Shown here: positions 1-8,470 of the stretch, in pieces
How positions within the stretch are numbered: position 1 is the first letter of the stretch
How the letters are laid out: each line of letters starts with the position of its first letter
Assembly: GCF_016917755.1 (NCBI RefSeq)
Contig: NZ_CP070326.1
Coordinates: 8,928,001 to 8,992,000 of the forward strand
Direction: 5' to 3'
From: Streptomyces noursei
Lineage (GTDB): Bacteria; Actinomycetota; Actinomycetes; Streptomycetales; Streptomycetaceae
DNA length: 64,000 nt
Made by a program: the position numbers and the translations under genes
Notes under the pieces: generated by a model
The model's input: only the letters and a program-made list of their open reading frames with translations
The model's database searches: none
What the model was told of the DNA's origin: nothing

Positions 1-582
1 GACCCGCTCGCCCCGATGGGCGGGGTGCGCCACCTGTCCGACCGCCGCATGCTGCTGTTCCTCGGCCGCTATCGCCGGGGCACGCTGGCCTACAGCGAAC
101 TGGTGCTGGCGGCCTACGCGCGCCGGGGCCTCCGCCCGGGTCTGGAGATCCGGCACATCTGGGTGGACGACGAACCCGCTCTGCTCGGCGGAGTCCACAT
201 CTGGGGCCTGCCGAAGAAACCCGCCACCTTCGACTGGAGCCAGCGCCGCGTCCGCGTCAGCGACGACGAGGGCCCCCTCGCCACGCTCGTCTGGACACCG
301 GGCAGCAGCGGCCTGCCGCGGCTGCCGCTGCCGCTCTGGTTCTTCGGCCTGCGCGACGGCGCGCTGCTGCACACCGCGGCCAAGGCACGATGCCGCATCA
401 CCTCCGCCCGGTTGACGGTGGTCGAGTGGACCGATCGGCTCCCCGCCCTCACCAGTACCCGCGCCCGGCTCGGCGCCCTCTGCGACCCGAGCCGCGCGCT
501 TGTCCCACCGCCCCGCACCCTCGCCCACCTTCCCGCCCGCTCGACCGGGAAGCACCCGCACCGGCAAGGAGCCCGACCGTGA
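1..582 (+). CDS. Acetoacetate decarboxylase-like protein (5' end outside window)
   Basis: The frame is open from base 1 to the TGA at 580-582, with an ATG at 16, so the true start is probably upstream. The translation has an ADC-superfamily core: a segment reading GVHIWGLPKKPATF matches the region of acetoacetate decarboxylase where two adjacent lysines form the Schiff base and tune its pKa, and both lysines are kept. Known members decarboxylate beta-keto acids or do related chemistry on small keto acids; the substrate here is unknown. The C-terminal 40 or so residues are low-complexity, proline- and arginine-rich and probably not part of the fold. The gene overlaps the next one by GTGA at 579-582, which implies translational coupling with the methyltransferase. 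Confidence 0.7.
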   Translation, partial: DPLAPMGGVRHLSDRRMLLFLGRYRRGTLAYSELVLAAYARRGLRPGLEIRHIWVDDEPALLGGVHIWGLPKKPATFDWSQRRVRVSDDEGPLATLVWTPGSSGLPRLPLPLWFFGLRDGALLHTAAKARCRITSARLTVVEWTDRLPALTSTRARLGALCDPSRALVPPPRTLAHLPARSTGKHPHRQGARP

Positions 583-1475
583 ACCTCCCCACCGAACTCG
601 ACCCGCGGCTCAACCCCGATGTGCTGAGCGGCTACTACGACGGCATGACGGCCAAGCTCAAGCACAAGTACGGGCCCGGTCCGCGCGTCCACTACCACCT
701 GGGCTACTACGCCGACGGCACAGCGCCCGAACACGCCCCCGGGACCCCGCCCGAGACCATCCGCCACAGCATCTGGCACCACCAAGAGCTCCATCTGCGG
801 CACGCGGCGGAACTCTGGGACGCGCCCAGGCGCTTCACCGGCACCGTCCTCGACGTCGGCTGCGGGCTCGGCGGCGGCTCCCTCTTCTGGGCTCAGGAGT
901 ACGGCGCCCACGTCACGGCCGTCACGATCGCACCGGAACATCCGCCGGTCCTGCACGACTTCGCCCGGCAGGTGGGCGTCGCCGACCGCATCCGCGCCCT
1001 GGTGTGCGACGCGACCGACGTGCCGGTGGACCGGCAGTACGACACCGCCGTGGCGATCGAGAGCAGCTGTCAGATCGCCCGCGGTCCGTGGTTCCAGCGC
1101 CTGGCCCGCCTCATACGCCCCGGCGGCAGCGTGTGCGTCGAGGACATCTTCCCGATGCGGCCGCGCGGAGCGGTCGTGTGGGCCGACTACTTCCACGCCC
1201 GCCCGGGCACCGTGGAGGCGTATGCGACCGCCGCGGAAGCGGCGGGCTTCGCCCTGGTCGACGACGTCGACATCACCGCCCAGGCCACCCCGTTCTGGCG
1301 CGAGAGCATCGACTGGACCCGGGCGACGCTGGACGGCCTCGGCAGCGAGCGGATCGACAGCCCGGAGCGCCGGCGCCTGCGCATCTCGCTCGCCATGCAG
1401 CACGAGCTGGAAGCCGAGTGGAAGTCGGGAGGAATGCGCCAGGCATTCCTCCGCTTCGAGAAACGGAGGAGGTAG
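579..1475 (+). CDS. Class I SAM-dependent methyltransferase
   Basis: About 298 residues from a GTG at 579, which sits 8 bases after a GGCAAGGAG ribosome site and overlaps the upstream stop. An earlier in-frame ATG at 390 would run inside the upstream gene and is not needed. The SAM-binding motif I (VLDVGCGLGG) is at residues 90-99, followed by an acidic strand end and the late motif LIRPGGSVCVEDIF, as in small-molecule C- and N-methyltransferases. The N-terminus (YYDGM, then a KYGPGPRVHYHLGYY segment) resembles the lid of methyltransferases in terpene and polyketide pathways. The acceptor cannot be named from sequence. Coupling to an ADC-like gene suggests the two act on one small substrate. 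Confidence 0.85.
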   Translation: MNLPTELDPRLNPDVLSGYYDGMTAKLKHKYGPGPRVHYHLGYYADGTAPEHAPGTPPETIRHSIWHHQELHLRHAAELWDAPRRFTGTVLDVGCGLGGGSLFWAQEYGAHVTAVTIAPEHPPVLHDFARQVGVADRIRALVCDATDVPVDRQYDTAVAIESSCQIARGPWFQRLARLIRPGGSVCVEDIFPMRPRGAVVWADYFHARPGTVEAYATAAEAAGFALVDDVDITAQATPFWRESIDWTRATLDGLGSERIDSPERRRLRISLAMQHELEAEWKSGGMRQAFLRFEKRRR

Positions 1476-1549
1476 CGTCCACGACCGTGGCGCGGCCGGC
1501 CGGGGACGCGACCGGCCGCCACCGGCTCGGCCGCCGCGGGTTCGCCCGC

Positions 1550-3100
1550 TCAGGCGCCCATCGGGAGCCGTTCGGACCGGCCGAGGGGGACGGCGAGGGC
1601 GAGCAGAGCCTGTTCCAGGGCGTGCAGATGGGCCAGCACGGGTCCGCCCTCGCCGGTCTGCGGCAGCGTCCCGGCCTCCGCCCGGCGGCCGGGCGCGTCG
1701 AGCGGGGCGTCGGTCAGGGCCTCGACGGCGGCCTCCACCCGCCGGCACGCCGCGACGAGCCGGTCGTCGTGCGAGGCTTCCGGGTCGGCGGCGATGGACG
1801 CCAGTCCGCGCACCTCGCGCGCGCAGTCGTCGAGCAGCGCGACGATCTGCCGGGCCCGTTGCTTGCGCGCCCGCAGGGGGCTGAGCGGATGTACCAGCGG
1901 GACGAGCGACAGCCGCACGCGGCCGAGGATCGCCTCCAACTCGGCCACCCGCGGCGCCGGATCGGCCGCGGCGTCCCCGGCGAGCCGGGCGGCGGCCTGT
2001 GCGGTGCACGCGTGCACGCACCGCACGGCCCGCTCGACCTGCTCGTCGGTGACGGAGTGCGTGGTCACCGGCAGCACCAGGAGCACCGCGAGCAGCGCGC
2101 CCAGGGCCCCGACGGCCGTCTCGCCCACCCGCAGGGCGAGCAGTGCCGGATCGAGCACGCCGAGCAGCCCGTAGAGCGTGCTCGCCATCACGGTCACCGC
2201 GAGCATCATCCAGGTGTAGGAGACGGCCGCCGTGTAGAAGATCCCGAAGACGCCGAGGGCGACGATCACGGCGGCCGCGACCGGCTCGTCGTGCAGCGGA
2301 ACGGCAAGTGCGAAGCCGAGCCCGACCCCGAGCACCGTGCCCAGGAACCGCCGGAACCCGCGGACGAGCGTCTCGCCCCGCGAGGTGGTGTTCACGAACA
2401 CCCACCAGGTGGCGCCGACGGCCCAGTACCAGCGCTGTTCGGACAGCATCTGCCCGACGCCGAGGGCGAAGGCGGCCCCCACGGTCGCCTGCACGGCCTG
2501 CCGCGTGGTGATCCGCGCGAGCCCGGTCCCGCCGGCCGGCGCGGCCACCGCGGTGGGCGCCGGCAGCCGCCGTTCGTAGCACCACACCCCGAAACGCACC
2601 GCCGACGACGCGGCGAGCCCGAGCAGCACGGCCGCGTACGACTCGGGGAGCTGGCCGGGGACGGTGTGCAGGAACTGCGCCGCGAAGAAGATCATGAAGG
2701 CGAACACGCCCAGCGAGTGGCCGCGCGGCCCCCACCGCCGCGCGTACACCCCCGCCCCCACGACGGCCAGGAACGCCAGGTCGCGCGCGAGCGGCAGGTC
2801 GTGCAGCAGCGCCGCGAGCGCCAGCACCGGGAGGCCGACGACGGGCAGCAGCGCCGTCGTCACGGCCTGGCCGCGCACCGTCGGGTCGGTCACCGTGAAC
2901 AAGGCGAGCAGCGCGGCCAGGCCGCCGGTGATGGCGGCGACCAGCGTGTGCCCGGCCAGCCCGCACAACGCCACGGCGAGGCCGACCCCGACCACGGCCC
3001 GGGCCGCGAACCGCAGTCGCATACGCCCCGGATCCGGCGCCACGAACGCCTTCTTCAGCAAGTTGCCCCGCCCCTTCCGCACACAGGTGCACCGCGACAT
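1550..3100 (-). CDS. FUSC-family membrane protein
   Basis: A 516-residue protein with two blocks of hydrophobic helices (about residues 28-150 and 290-365) separated by more polar stretches, the layout of the FUSC/YccS/aromatic-acid-exporter superfamily. Known members are inner-membrane proteins linked to efflux of aromatic acids, but most actinobacterial members have no assigned substrate. The second half after the last helices is soluble and helical. The longest start (ATG at 3100) lacks a clear ribosome site; a GTG or TTG 20-40 bases further in, after GGAAGGGG, is possible. It converges on the methyltransferase and is divergent from the GH3 gene. Confidence 0.75.
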   Translation of the reverse strand: MSRCTCVRKGRGNLLKKAFVAPDPGRMRLRFAARAVVGVGLAVALCGLAGHTLVAAITGGLAALLALFTVTDPTVRGQAVTTALLPVVGLPVLALAALLHDLPLARDLAFLAVVGAGVYARRWGPRGHSLGVFAFMIFFAAQFLHTVPGQLPESYAAVLLGLAASSAVRFGVWCYERRLPAPTAVAAPAGGTGLARITTRQAVQATVGAAFALGVGQMLSEQRWYWAVGATWWVFVNTTSRGETLVRGFRRFLGTVLGVGLGFALAVPLHDEPVAAAVIVALGVFGIFYTAAVSYTWMMLAVTVMASTLYGLLGVLDPALLALRVGETAVGALGALLAVLLVLPVTTHSVTDEQVERAVRCVHACTAQAAARLAGDAAADPAPRVAELEAILGRVRLSLVPLVHPLSPLRARKQRARQIVALLDDCAREVRGLASIAADPEASHDDRLVAACRRVEAAVEALTDAPLDAPGRRAEAGTLPQTGEGGPVLAHLHALEQALLALAVPLGRSERLPMGA

Positions 3101-3417
3101 GAGAAAGGCGCCGCGGGGATCCGCAGCGCCATCGACAGGGCCATCACACCATCAAGGCACCAGGTGGCTCAACAGATGCCGAAAATGCTGGGCCATTGGC
3201 ACAACATCGCGGGGTTTCGATGCGCCATTAGCGGGCCAACGGTCCAGCGGGGCGGCACGGTGTGCGGCGGCGCTGTGCGCCCGGCCCCGCGCGGCGGGTC
3301 GGCGCATCCGGTTCACGCGCGACTCCTTGACGGTTACCGGGCGCTCACTTACCGTCGCTTCAGCTCCTGGCGCCTTGGGAAAACCTTTACCCCTCTCTCG
3401 ATGAAAAAGGTGAAGGC
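3101..3417. other. Intergenic region between FUSC and GH3 genes
   Basis: A divergent 317-base spacer. I see no coding signal. It holds the operator-like dyad at 3377-3392 and the GH3 ribosome site (AAGGTGAAGG just before the ATG). Confidence 0.6.
3377..3392. promoter_or_regulatory. LacI-type operator-like dyad upstream of GH3
   Basis: GGGAAAACCTTTACCC reads GGGnAAAnnTTTnCCC on both strands (12 of 16 positions symmetric) and lies 25 bases before the GH3 start. LacI-family repressors that control glycosidase genes in actinomycetes bind short palindromes in this position. No LacI gene is in the window, so the regulator is unassigned. Confidence 0.35.
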
Positions 3418-5733
3418 ATGGGTGGGCTGCGACGTCGTTCACTGCTGGCCGCCGCGGGCGGTACCGCGGCGGCCGCCGGTCTGGCGAGCACCGGATCGTC
3501 CCAGGCGCAGGCGCTCCCCCGGGGCGCCGCGGCGGGGGCGACTCAGGCCGGGACGGCTTCCGGCCACCGGCCCGGGCCGGACGAGGGGAAGGTCGGCGAA
3601 CTCCTGGCGCGTATGACTCTCGAAGAGAAGCTGGGGCAGTTGCAGCAGCTCCCGTGGGCGTACGACACCGGGCCGGGCGGGCCGGGTACCAGGGCGGTCG
3701 AGGACGCCGCCCGCGCGGGGCGGTTGGGCTCGGTGCTCAGCATCTACGGGGCCCGGACCTGCAACGCGCTCCAGAGGCTCGCCGTCGAGGAGTCGCGGCT
3801 GGGCATCCCGCTGCTGTTCGGACTCGACGTCATCCACGGCTTCTGGACGACGTTCCCGATCCCGCTGGCGCAGGCGGCGAGCTTCGATCCGCAGGTCGCG
3901 GTGCGGGACGCGGAGGTGTCGGCGCGGGAGGCCCGGTCCAACGGGGTGCACTGGACCTTCGCGCCGATGATGGACGTGACGCACGAGCCGCGCTGGGGCC
4001 GGATCGCCGAGGGCAACGGCGAGGACCCGTATCTGACCGCCGCGTTCGCCGCCGCCAAGGTGCGCGGCTACCAGGGGGACCGGCTCTCGGCCGCGGACCG
4101 GATCGCCGCCTGCGCCAAGCACTTCGTGGCGTACGGGGGCGCCGAGGGCGGGCGGGACTACAACACCGTGGACGTCTCCGAGTCCCGGCTGCGAAACCTC
4201 TACCTCCCGCCGTTCAAGGCCGCGACGGACGCCGGGGTGGCCACCGTGATGGCCTCGTTCAACCTCATCGGCGGCGTCCCGGCGCACGCCGATCCGCACA
4301 CCCTCACCGACATCCTCCGGCGGGCGTGGGGCTTCGACGGGATGGTGGTGAGCGACTGGAACGGCGTGCAGGAACTGATCCCGCACGGTGTCGCGGAGGA
4401 CGGCGCGGACGCCGCGCGGCTCGCGCTGACCGCCGGGGTCGACATGGAGATGACCAGCACCAACCTGGTCACCCACGGCAAGCGGTTGCTCCGGGAGGGC
4501 CGGATCGGCCGGCGGCGGCTGGACGAGGCGGTCGCCCGGGTGCTGCGGCTGAAGTTCGCGCTCGGGCTGTTCGCGCACCCCTACGTCGACGAGGGCGCGG
4601 CGATCGGCGAGCCGTCCGCGCAGGCCCGGGCGGCGGCCCGGGCCGCCGCGAGCCGGTCGATGGTGCTGCTGAAGAACGACAAGGGGGTGCTGCCGCTGCG
4701 CGGTTCGGTCGGTTCGATCGCGGTGGTGGGTCCGTTCGGCGACTCCACCGACCTGTTGGGGACGTGGGTGATGCCGCCCGCGGCCCGGAAGTTCCCGGCC
4801 GGCACGGTGCTGGACGCCGTGCGGCAGGCGGCGCCCGGCAGCGCGGTGCGCCATGCGCGCGGCGTGGACCCGCAGGGGGACGACACCAGCGGCATCCCGG
4901 CCGCCGTCGCCGCCGCCAGGGCCTGTGACGTGACCGTCGTGGTGGTCGGCGAGCCCCCGGCGCTCAGCGGGGAGGCCGCCGCGCGCAGCGACCTCGGGCT
5001 GCCGGGCGCGCAGGAGCGGCTGGTCGCGGCGATCGCCGACACCGGCAGGCCGTTCGCGGTGGTGCTGGTCAACGGGCGTCCGCTGACCGTCGGGAGCTGG
5101 CTGGAGCGGGCCCCGGCGGTGCTGGTGGCCTGGCACCCGGGCATCGAGGCCGGCCACGCCGTCGCCGACGTGCTGTTCGGCACGGTCCCTCCCGGCGGCA
5201 AGCTGCCGGTCTCGTTCCCGCGCTCGGTCGGTCAGATCCCGATCCACTACAACCACGAGAACACCGGCCGGCCCTACGACCCGGACGACAAGTACACCTC
5301 GAAGTACCTCGACCTCCCGGACGGACCACAGTTCCCGTTCGGCCACGGGCTGAGCTACACGACGTTCCGCACCGACGCGCCCCGGCTGAGCACCGGCCGG
5401 ATCGCGGCGAGCGGCCTGCGCGCGGGCGACACCGTCGAGGTCACGGCGACCGTCACCAACACCGGTTCCCGGACCGGCGACGAGGTCGTCCAGCTCTACG
5501 TCCACGACCGGGCCGCCAGCATCGCCCAACCGGTCCGCCGGCTGCGGGGCTTCCAGCGGGTGACGCTGGCGCCGGGGGCGAGCCGGACCGTGCGGTTCCG
5601 GCTGGCGGCCGAGGACCTCGGCTTCTGGACCAACGACCCGCGCGGCGAGTTCCGGCTGGAGCCCGGCGCCATCGACCTCTATGTGGGCGGCAGTTCGACC
5701 GCCGAGGGCAGGGCCACGCTCACCGTGACCTGA
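3418..5733 (+). CDS. Secreted glycoside hydrolase family 3 (beta-glucosidase-type)
   Basis: A 771-residue protein. The N-terminus (LRRRSLLAAAGG followed by an Ala-rich stretch) is a twin-arginine export signal, so it should act outside the cell. The GH3 barrel covers roughly residues 60-370 with GLDVIHGFWTTFP, EGNGEDPYL and the nucleophile motif VVSDW (Asp313). The second alpha/beta domain follows, and residues 660-770 form the fibronectin-III-like C-terminal domain common in BglX-type enzymes. The family releases glucose or xylose from beta-linked oligosaccharides or glycosides; the precise sugar is not clear from sequence. The ATG at 3418 is preceded by AAGGTGAAGG. It is a single-gene unit. 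Confidence 0.9.
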   Translation: MGGLRRRSLLAAAGGTAAAAGLASTGSSQAQALPRGAAAGATQAGTASGHRPGPDEGKVGELLARMTLEEKLGQLQQLPWAYDTGPGGPGTRAVEDAARAGRLGSVLSIYGARTCNALQRLAVEESRLGIPLLFGLDVIHGFWTTFPIPLAQAASFDPQVAVRDAEVSAREARSNGVHWTFAPMMDVTHEPRWGRIAEGNGEDPYLTAAFAAAKVRGYQGDRLSAADRIAACAKHFVAYGGAEGGRDYNTVDVSESRLRNLYLPPFKAATDAGVATVMASFNLIGGVPAHADPHTLTDILRRAWGFDGMVVSDWNGVQELIPHGVAEDGADAARLALTAGVDMEMTSTNLVTHGKRLLREGRIGRRRLDEAVARVLRLKFALGLFAHPYVDEGAAIGEPSAQARAAARAAASRSMVLLKNDKGVLPLRGSVGSIAVVGPFGDSTDLLGTWVMPPAARKFPAGTVLDAVRQAAPGSAVRHARGVDPQGDDTSGIPAAVAAARACDVTVVVVGEPPALSGEAAARSDLGLPGAQERLVAAIADTGRPFAVVLVNGRPLTVGSWLERAPAVLVAWHPGIEAGHAVADVLFGTVPPGGKLPVSFPRSVGQIPIHYNHENTGRPYDPDDKYTSKYLDLPDGPQFPFGHGLSYTTFRTDAPRLSTGRIAASGLRAGDTVEVTATVTNTGSRTGDEVVQLYVHDRAASIAQPVRRLRGFQRVTLAPGASRTVRFRLAAEDLGFWTNDPRGEFRLEPGAIDLYVGGSSTAEGRATLTVT

Positions 5734-5773
5734 GGGGTGGGCCGCCGGACGCCGGGTGGGCACCGAGGGGCGC

Positions 5774-6298
5774 TCAGGCGAACTGGGCGACGTACTCGTC
5801 GAACGGCGGGATGCCCACCTCGACCCGCCGCTGGTCCATCCGCTCCGGATCCCGGCACGGCCACGGCACGGGCGCGCCGTCCCGGACCCCGGCGATCTGG
5901 GTGCCGTAGATCTGCTCCCGCCCGTCGTTGACCAGCGTGCGGTCCGTGAGGAAGGCCAGGTCGCGGGGGCTCGCCAGGCCGTCGGCGACGGCGCGTTCCA
6001 TCAGGTGCAGGGCGCGCCGCTGCACGTCCAGTTGACGGTCGGCGTGCTGGGCTACCAGCCAGGCGCTGCGGGCGGCGTCCGCCCCGAAGCGGTCCGCGGT
6101 GGGCCAGCCGTGGGCGTCGATGATCTCGGTGAGCCGGTCGGCGTGCCGCGCGGTCAGCCGGCGCCAGGCCAACTGGTCGGCGAAGTCGCCGCTGTTGGCG
6201 CGGGGTGCGGCCCGGTTGTCCTCGGCGGCCATGGCGACCAGTTCGGCCGCCGCCGCGGCGAGGTCGTCGGTGCGGTGCCGGGGTGTGTCGTGCGCCAT
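5774..6298 (-). CDS. DUF6624 family protein
   Basis: A 174-residue protein. The ATG at 6298 follows CTGGAG at good spacing, which decides it over much longer upstream frames. The sequence is helical and rich in Trp, Arg and Asp, with the features of DUF6624 proteins: a central WPTADRFGADAARSAW segment, then a QHAD motif and a C-terminal YGTQ...PFDEYVA tail. The family has no established function. No signal peptide or membrane segment. Divergent from the Lrp/AsnC gene, convergent with GH3. Confidence 0.7.
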   Translation of the reverse strand: MAHDTPRHRTDDLAAAAAELVAMAAEDNRAAPRANSGDFADQLAWRRLTARHADRLTEIIDAHGWPTADRFGADAARSAWLVAQHADRQLDVQRRALHLMERAVADGLASPRDLAFLTDRTLVNDGREQIYGTQIAGVRDGAPVPWPCRDPERMDQRRVEVGIPPFDEYVAQFA

Positions 6299-6411
6299 CG
6301 TGCTCCAGACATCGAGGGTGACCCTGCGTCGGGTCGGGTGCCTCCACGCTAGGGGGCGAATCGGCGCAAAAGATCCTCCTCGGATACGGTGACGGGAGGG
6401 GCTCCGCGCCT

Positions 6412-6428
6412 GGATAATGGATCTATCC
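6412..6428. promoter_or_regulatory. Operator-like dyad upstream of Lrp/AsnC gene
   Basis: GGATA-7 bases-TATCC in the divergent spacer, 68 bases before the regulator start. Lrp/AsnC proteins usually bind loose AT-containing dyads of about 15 bases at their own promoter; autoregulation is an inference. Confidence 0.3.
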
Positions 6429-6496
6429 CCGGAAACGCTCCGCCCCTCTCGGCACCGTGCCGACCGATCCGCCGACCGTGAGGAGGCCGTGGGCCG

Positions 6497-6979
6497 ATGG
6501 CCGTGGACGCGCTGGACGCGAAGATCCTCAGGTTGCTGCTGGAGCAGCCGCGGACGAGCGTGCGGGAGTACGCCCGGGTGCTGGGGGTCGCCCGCGGGAC
6601 GGTGCAGGCGCGACTGGACCGCCTGGAGCGGGACGGGGTGATCACCGCCTACGGGCCGCGGCTCTCGCCCGCCGCGCTGGACCATCCGATGCTGGCCTTC
6701 GTGCACATCGAGGTGACACAGGGGCATCTGGAGGAGGTCGCCGCCGCGCTGGGCGAGGTGCCGCAGATCATCGAGGCGTTCTCGACCACCGGCGGCGGGG
6801 ATCTGCTGACGCGCGTGGTGGCCCGGGACGCGGCACATCTGGAGGACGTGATCCAGCGGCTGATCAGCCTGCCGGGGGTGGTCCGCACCCGCACCGAGGT
6901 GGTGCTGCGCGAGCGGGTACCGCATCGGATGCTGCCGCTGGTCGAGGCCGTGGGCGGGGCGGCGGCGCAGCCGGACTGA
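6497..6979 (+). CDS. Lrp/AsnC family transcriptional regulator
   Basis: A 160-residue protein with an N-terminal winged HTH (AVDALDAKILRLL, then SVREYARVLGVARGTVQARLDRLERDGVI, residues 3-50) and a C-terminal ligand-binding RAM domain. These regulators sense amino acids or related metabolites as octamers. The ATG follows AGGAGG. Its closest neighbours, a DUF6624 gene and a sugar-binding protein, do not reveal the effector. A phenylalanine hydroxylase gene starts 1.5 kb downstream, so control of aromatic amino acid catabolism is possible but unproven. Confidence 0.88.
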   Translation: MAVDALDAKILRLLLEQPRTSVREYARVLGVARGTVQARLDRLERDGVITAYGPRLSPAALDHPMLAFVHIEVTQGHLEEVAAALGEVPQIIEAFSTTGGGDLLTRVVARDAAHLEDVIQRLISLPGVVRTRTEVVLRERVPHRMLPLVEAVGGAAAQPD

Positions 6980-7113
6980 GGGCGGCGGGCCGGGCGGCCG
7001 GCGGGAGTTCGGCGCGCGGGCGGCGCCGGCGTGGCGCGGGCGGCCGGACGGCGCGGGGGAAGCGTGGTGTGCCCGGGGCCGGCCGCGTCCGCGCGCGCCG
7101 GCCCCGGGGCGCC

Positions 7114-8235
7114 TCACTGGATGCCGAGGGAGGAGCACTCCGCCGCGACGGCCGGGGTGCAGAGCAGGTCGGCGCGGACCGCGCCGTTCTGGACGACGGT
7201 GTCCTTGAGGTTCGCCTTGGTGACCAGCGTGGCGTTGAAGAGCTTGGCGGGGATGCCGGACTTGCTCGTGTTGGCGGCGGTGGTCGAGGTGAGGGAGGCG
7301 ATGCTCTGCCCGCGCAGCAGGCGGAAGGCGATCTCCGCGGCGGTCTCGGCCTCCGGGCGCACCTCCTTGTAAACAGTGAACGCCTGAGTTCCGTCCAACA
7401 GCCTCTGCAGTGCGGGGAGTTCGGCGTCCTGGCCACCGACCGGGACGTTTTTCACGCCGCCGGCCTTCAGCGCCGCGGCGATACCGCCGGCCATGCCGTC
7501 ATTTGCCGAGTAGACCGCGTCGAAGCCATGCGGACCGCGGGAGTTGATGACGTCGGTCATGTCCTTCTTGGCGGTCGCCTCGGACCATTCGGGAACGTCC
7601 TTCTCGTAGACGACCTTGTGGACCTTGCCGTCGAGGACGGCGTGCGCGCCCTTCTTGAAGGACGGGGCATTCGGGTCGCCCGGGGAGCCGTTGAACATGA
7701 CGACGTCGGCGGTGGCCGCCCGGGAGCCGAGCGCGGTGAGAATTCCCTCGCCCTGGAGGCGGCCGATCTTGTCGTTGTCGTAGGAGACGTACGCCGTGAC
7801 GTTGCCCTCGGCGAGCCGGTCGTAGGCGACGACCTGGACGCCCTGACGTGCGGCGGAGTCCACCCAGTCCTTGGCGGCCCGGGCGTCGACCGGGTCGAGG
7901 ACGATGACCTTGACGCCCTTCTTCACCAGGGACTCGAACTGGGTGCGTTGGGTCTCCGCGCTGGACTCGGCGTTTCCGTAGTCCACTTTGCATTCGAGGC
8001 AGAGCGACGCGATTCGCCGGGAAATGATACGGCGATCAAAATTCTCGTAGCGCGTGGATTTGTTCTCCGGAAGAAGGAGGCCGATGTGGTCCTTCCCTTC
8101 GGGCGCTTCCTGATGATCACTTCCGCACGCCGCCAGGGGGGCGGCGAGGGAAAGAGTCAACGCACTGACGACGACACGGCGACGTATTGTTGCATTCATC
8201 ACATTCACCGCGTCCATAGCCTTCATCGGCCTCAT
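7114..8235 (-). CDS. Sugar-type ABC substrate-binding lipoprotein (XylF/RbsB-like)
   Basis: A 373-residue protein from the ATG at 8235, which has a textbook GGAGGT seven bases upstream; the frame continues further up but without such a site. A signal peptide ends in the lipobox LAAC (Cys37). The mature part is a type-1 periplasmic-binding fold: LLLPENKSTRYENFD, GVKVIVLDPVDARAA, VVAYDRL, VMFNGSPGDPNA, DAVYSANDGMAGG and VGGQDAE are the pattern of xylose/ribose-binding proteins. No permease or ATPase gene lies next to it in the window, so it either serves a transporter elsewhere or works as a sensor. Cys pairs near the C-terminus may form a disulfide. Confidence 0.85.
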   Translation of the reverse strand: MRPMKAMDAVNVMNATIRRRVVVSALTLSLAAPLAACGSDHQEAPEGKDHIGLLLPENKSTRYENFDRRIISRRIASLCLECKVDYGNAESSAETQRTQFESLVKKGVKVIVLDPVDARAAKDWVDSAARQGVQVVAYDRLAEGNVTAYVSYDNDKIGRLQGEGILTALGSRAATADVVMFNGSPGDPNAPSFKKGAHAVLDGKVHKVVYEKDVPEWSEATAKKDMTDVINSRGPHGFDAVYSANDGMAGGIAAALKAGGVKNVPVGGQDAELPALQRLLDGTQAFTVYKEVRPEAETAAEIAFRLLRGQSIASLTSTTAANTSKSGIPAKLFNATLVTKANLKDTVVQNGAVRADLLCTPAVAAECSSLGIQ

Positions 8236-8283
8236 GAAAGGTACCTCCACAGGGGCCGCCCTGACTCGGCCCATGAATGGCTG

Positions 8284-8296
8284 AGTGAACGTCACT
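8284..8296. promoter_or_regulatory. Short palindrome in the SBP/phenylalanine hydroxylase spacer
   Basis: AGTGA-ACG-TCACT, perfect 5-base arms, 49 bases upstream of the binding-protein start in the divergent spacer with the hydroxylase gene. Possible operator; nothing links it to a specific regulator. Confidence 0.25.
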
Positions 8297-8470
8297 GAAG
8301 CCCGGATAGTCAAGAAACGAACCAATAACGACATCGGGGCGGCTCCTGCGTTGAGAGGCCGAAGGCAGAGCGGTAGCGGCCGGCGGGGCCTCCGGAACGG
8401 TCCGCGGCACCGGGTACTTCGACCGCTACGCCAGGTGATCTTCGCCCCGTCGCGGGGCAGGTTCAGGGCC

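Noticed and set aside
114..3092. Very long minus-strand frame of 992 codons across the ADC-like, methyltransferase and FUSC genes
   Set aside because: Arg/Gly/Pro-rich shadow of high-GC genes; it lies antisense to the ADC-like and methyltransferase genes and out of frame with the FUSC gene on its own strand, with no family motif.
500..3616. Plus-strand frame of 1,038 codons
   Set aside because: Same GC-bias effect; crosses several real genes, and its composition is not protein-like.
6457..8298. 613-codon plus-strand frame over the Lrp and sugar-binding genes
   Set aside because: Out of frame with the Lrp gene and antisense to a clear lipoprotein gene.
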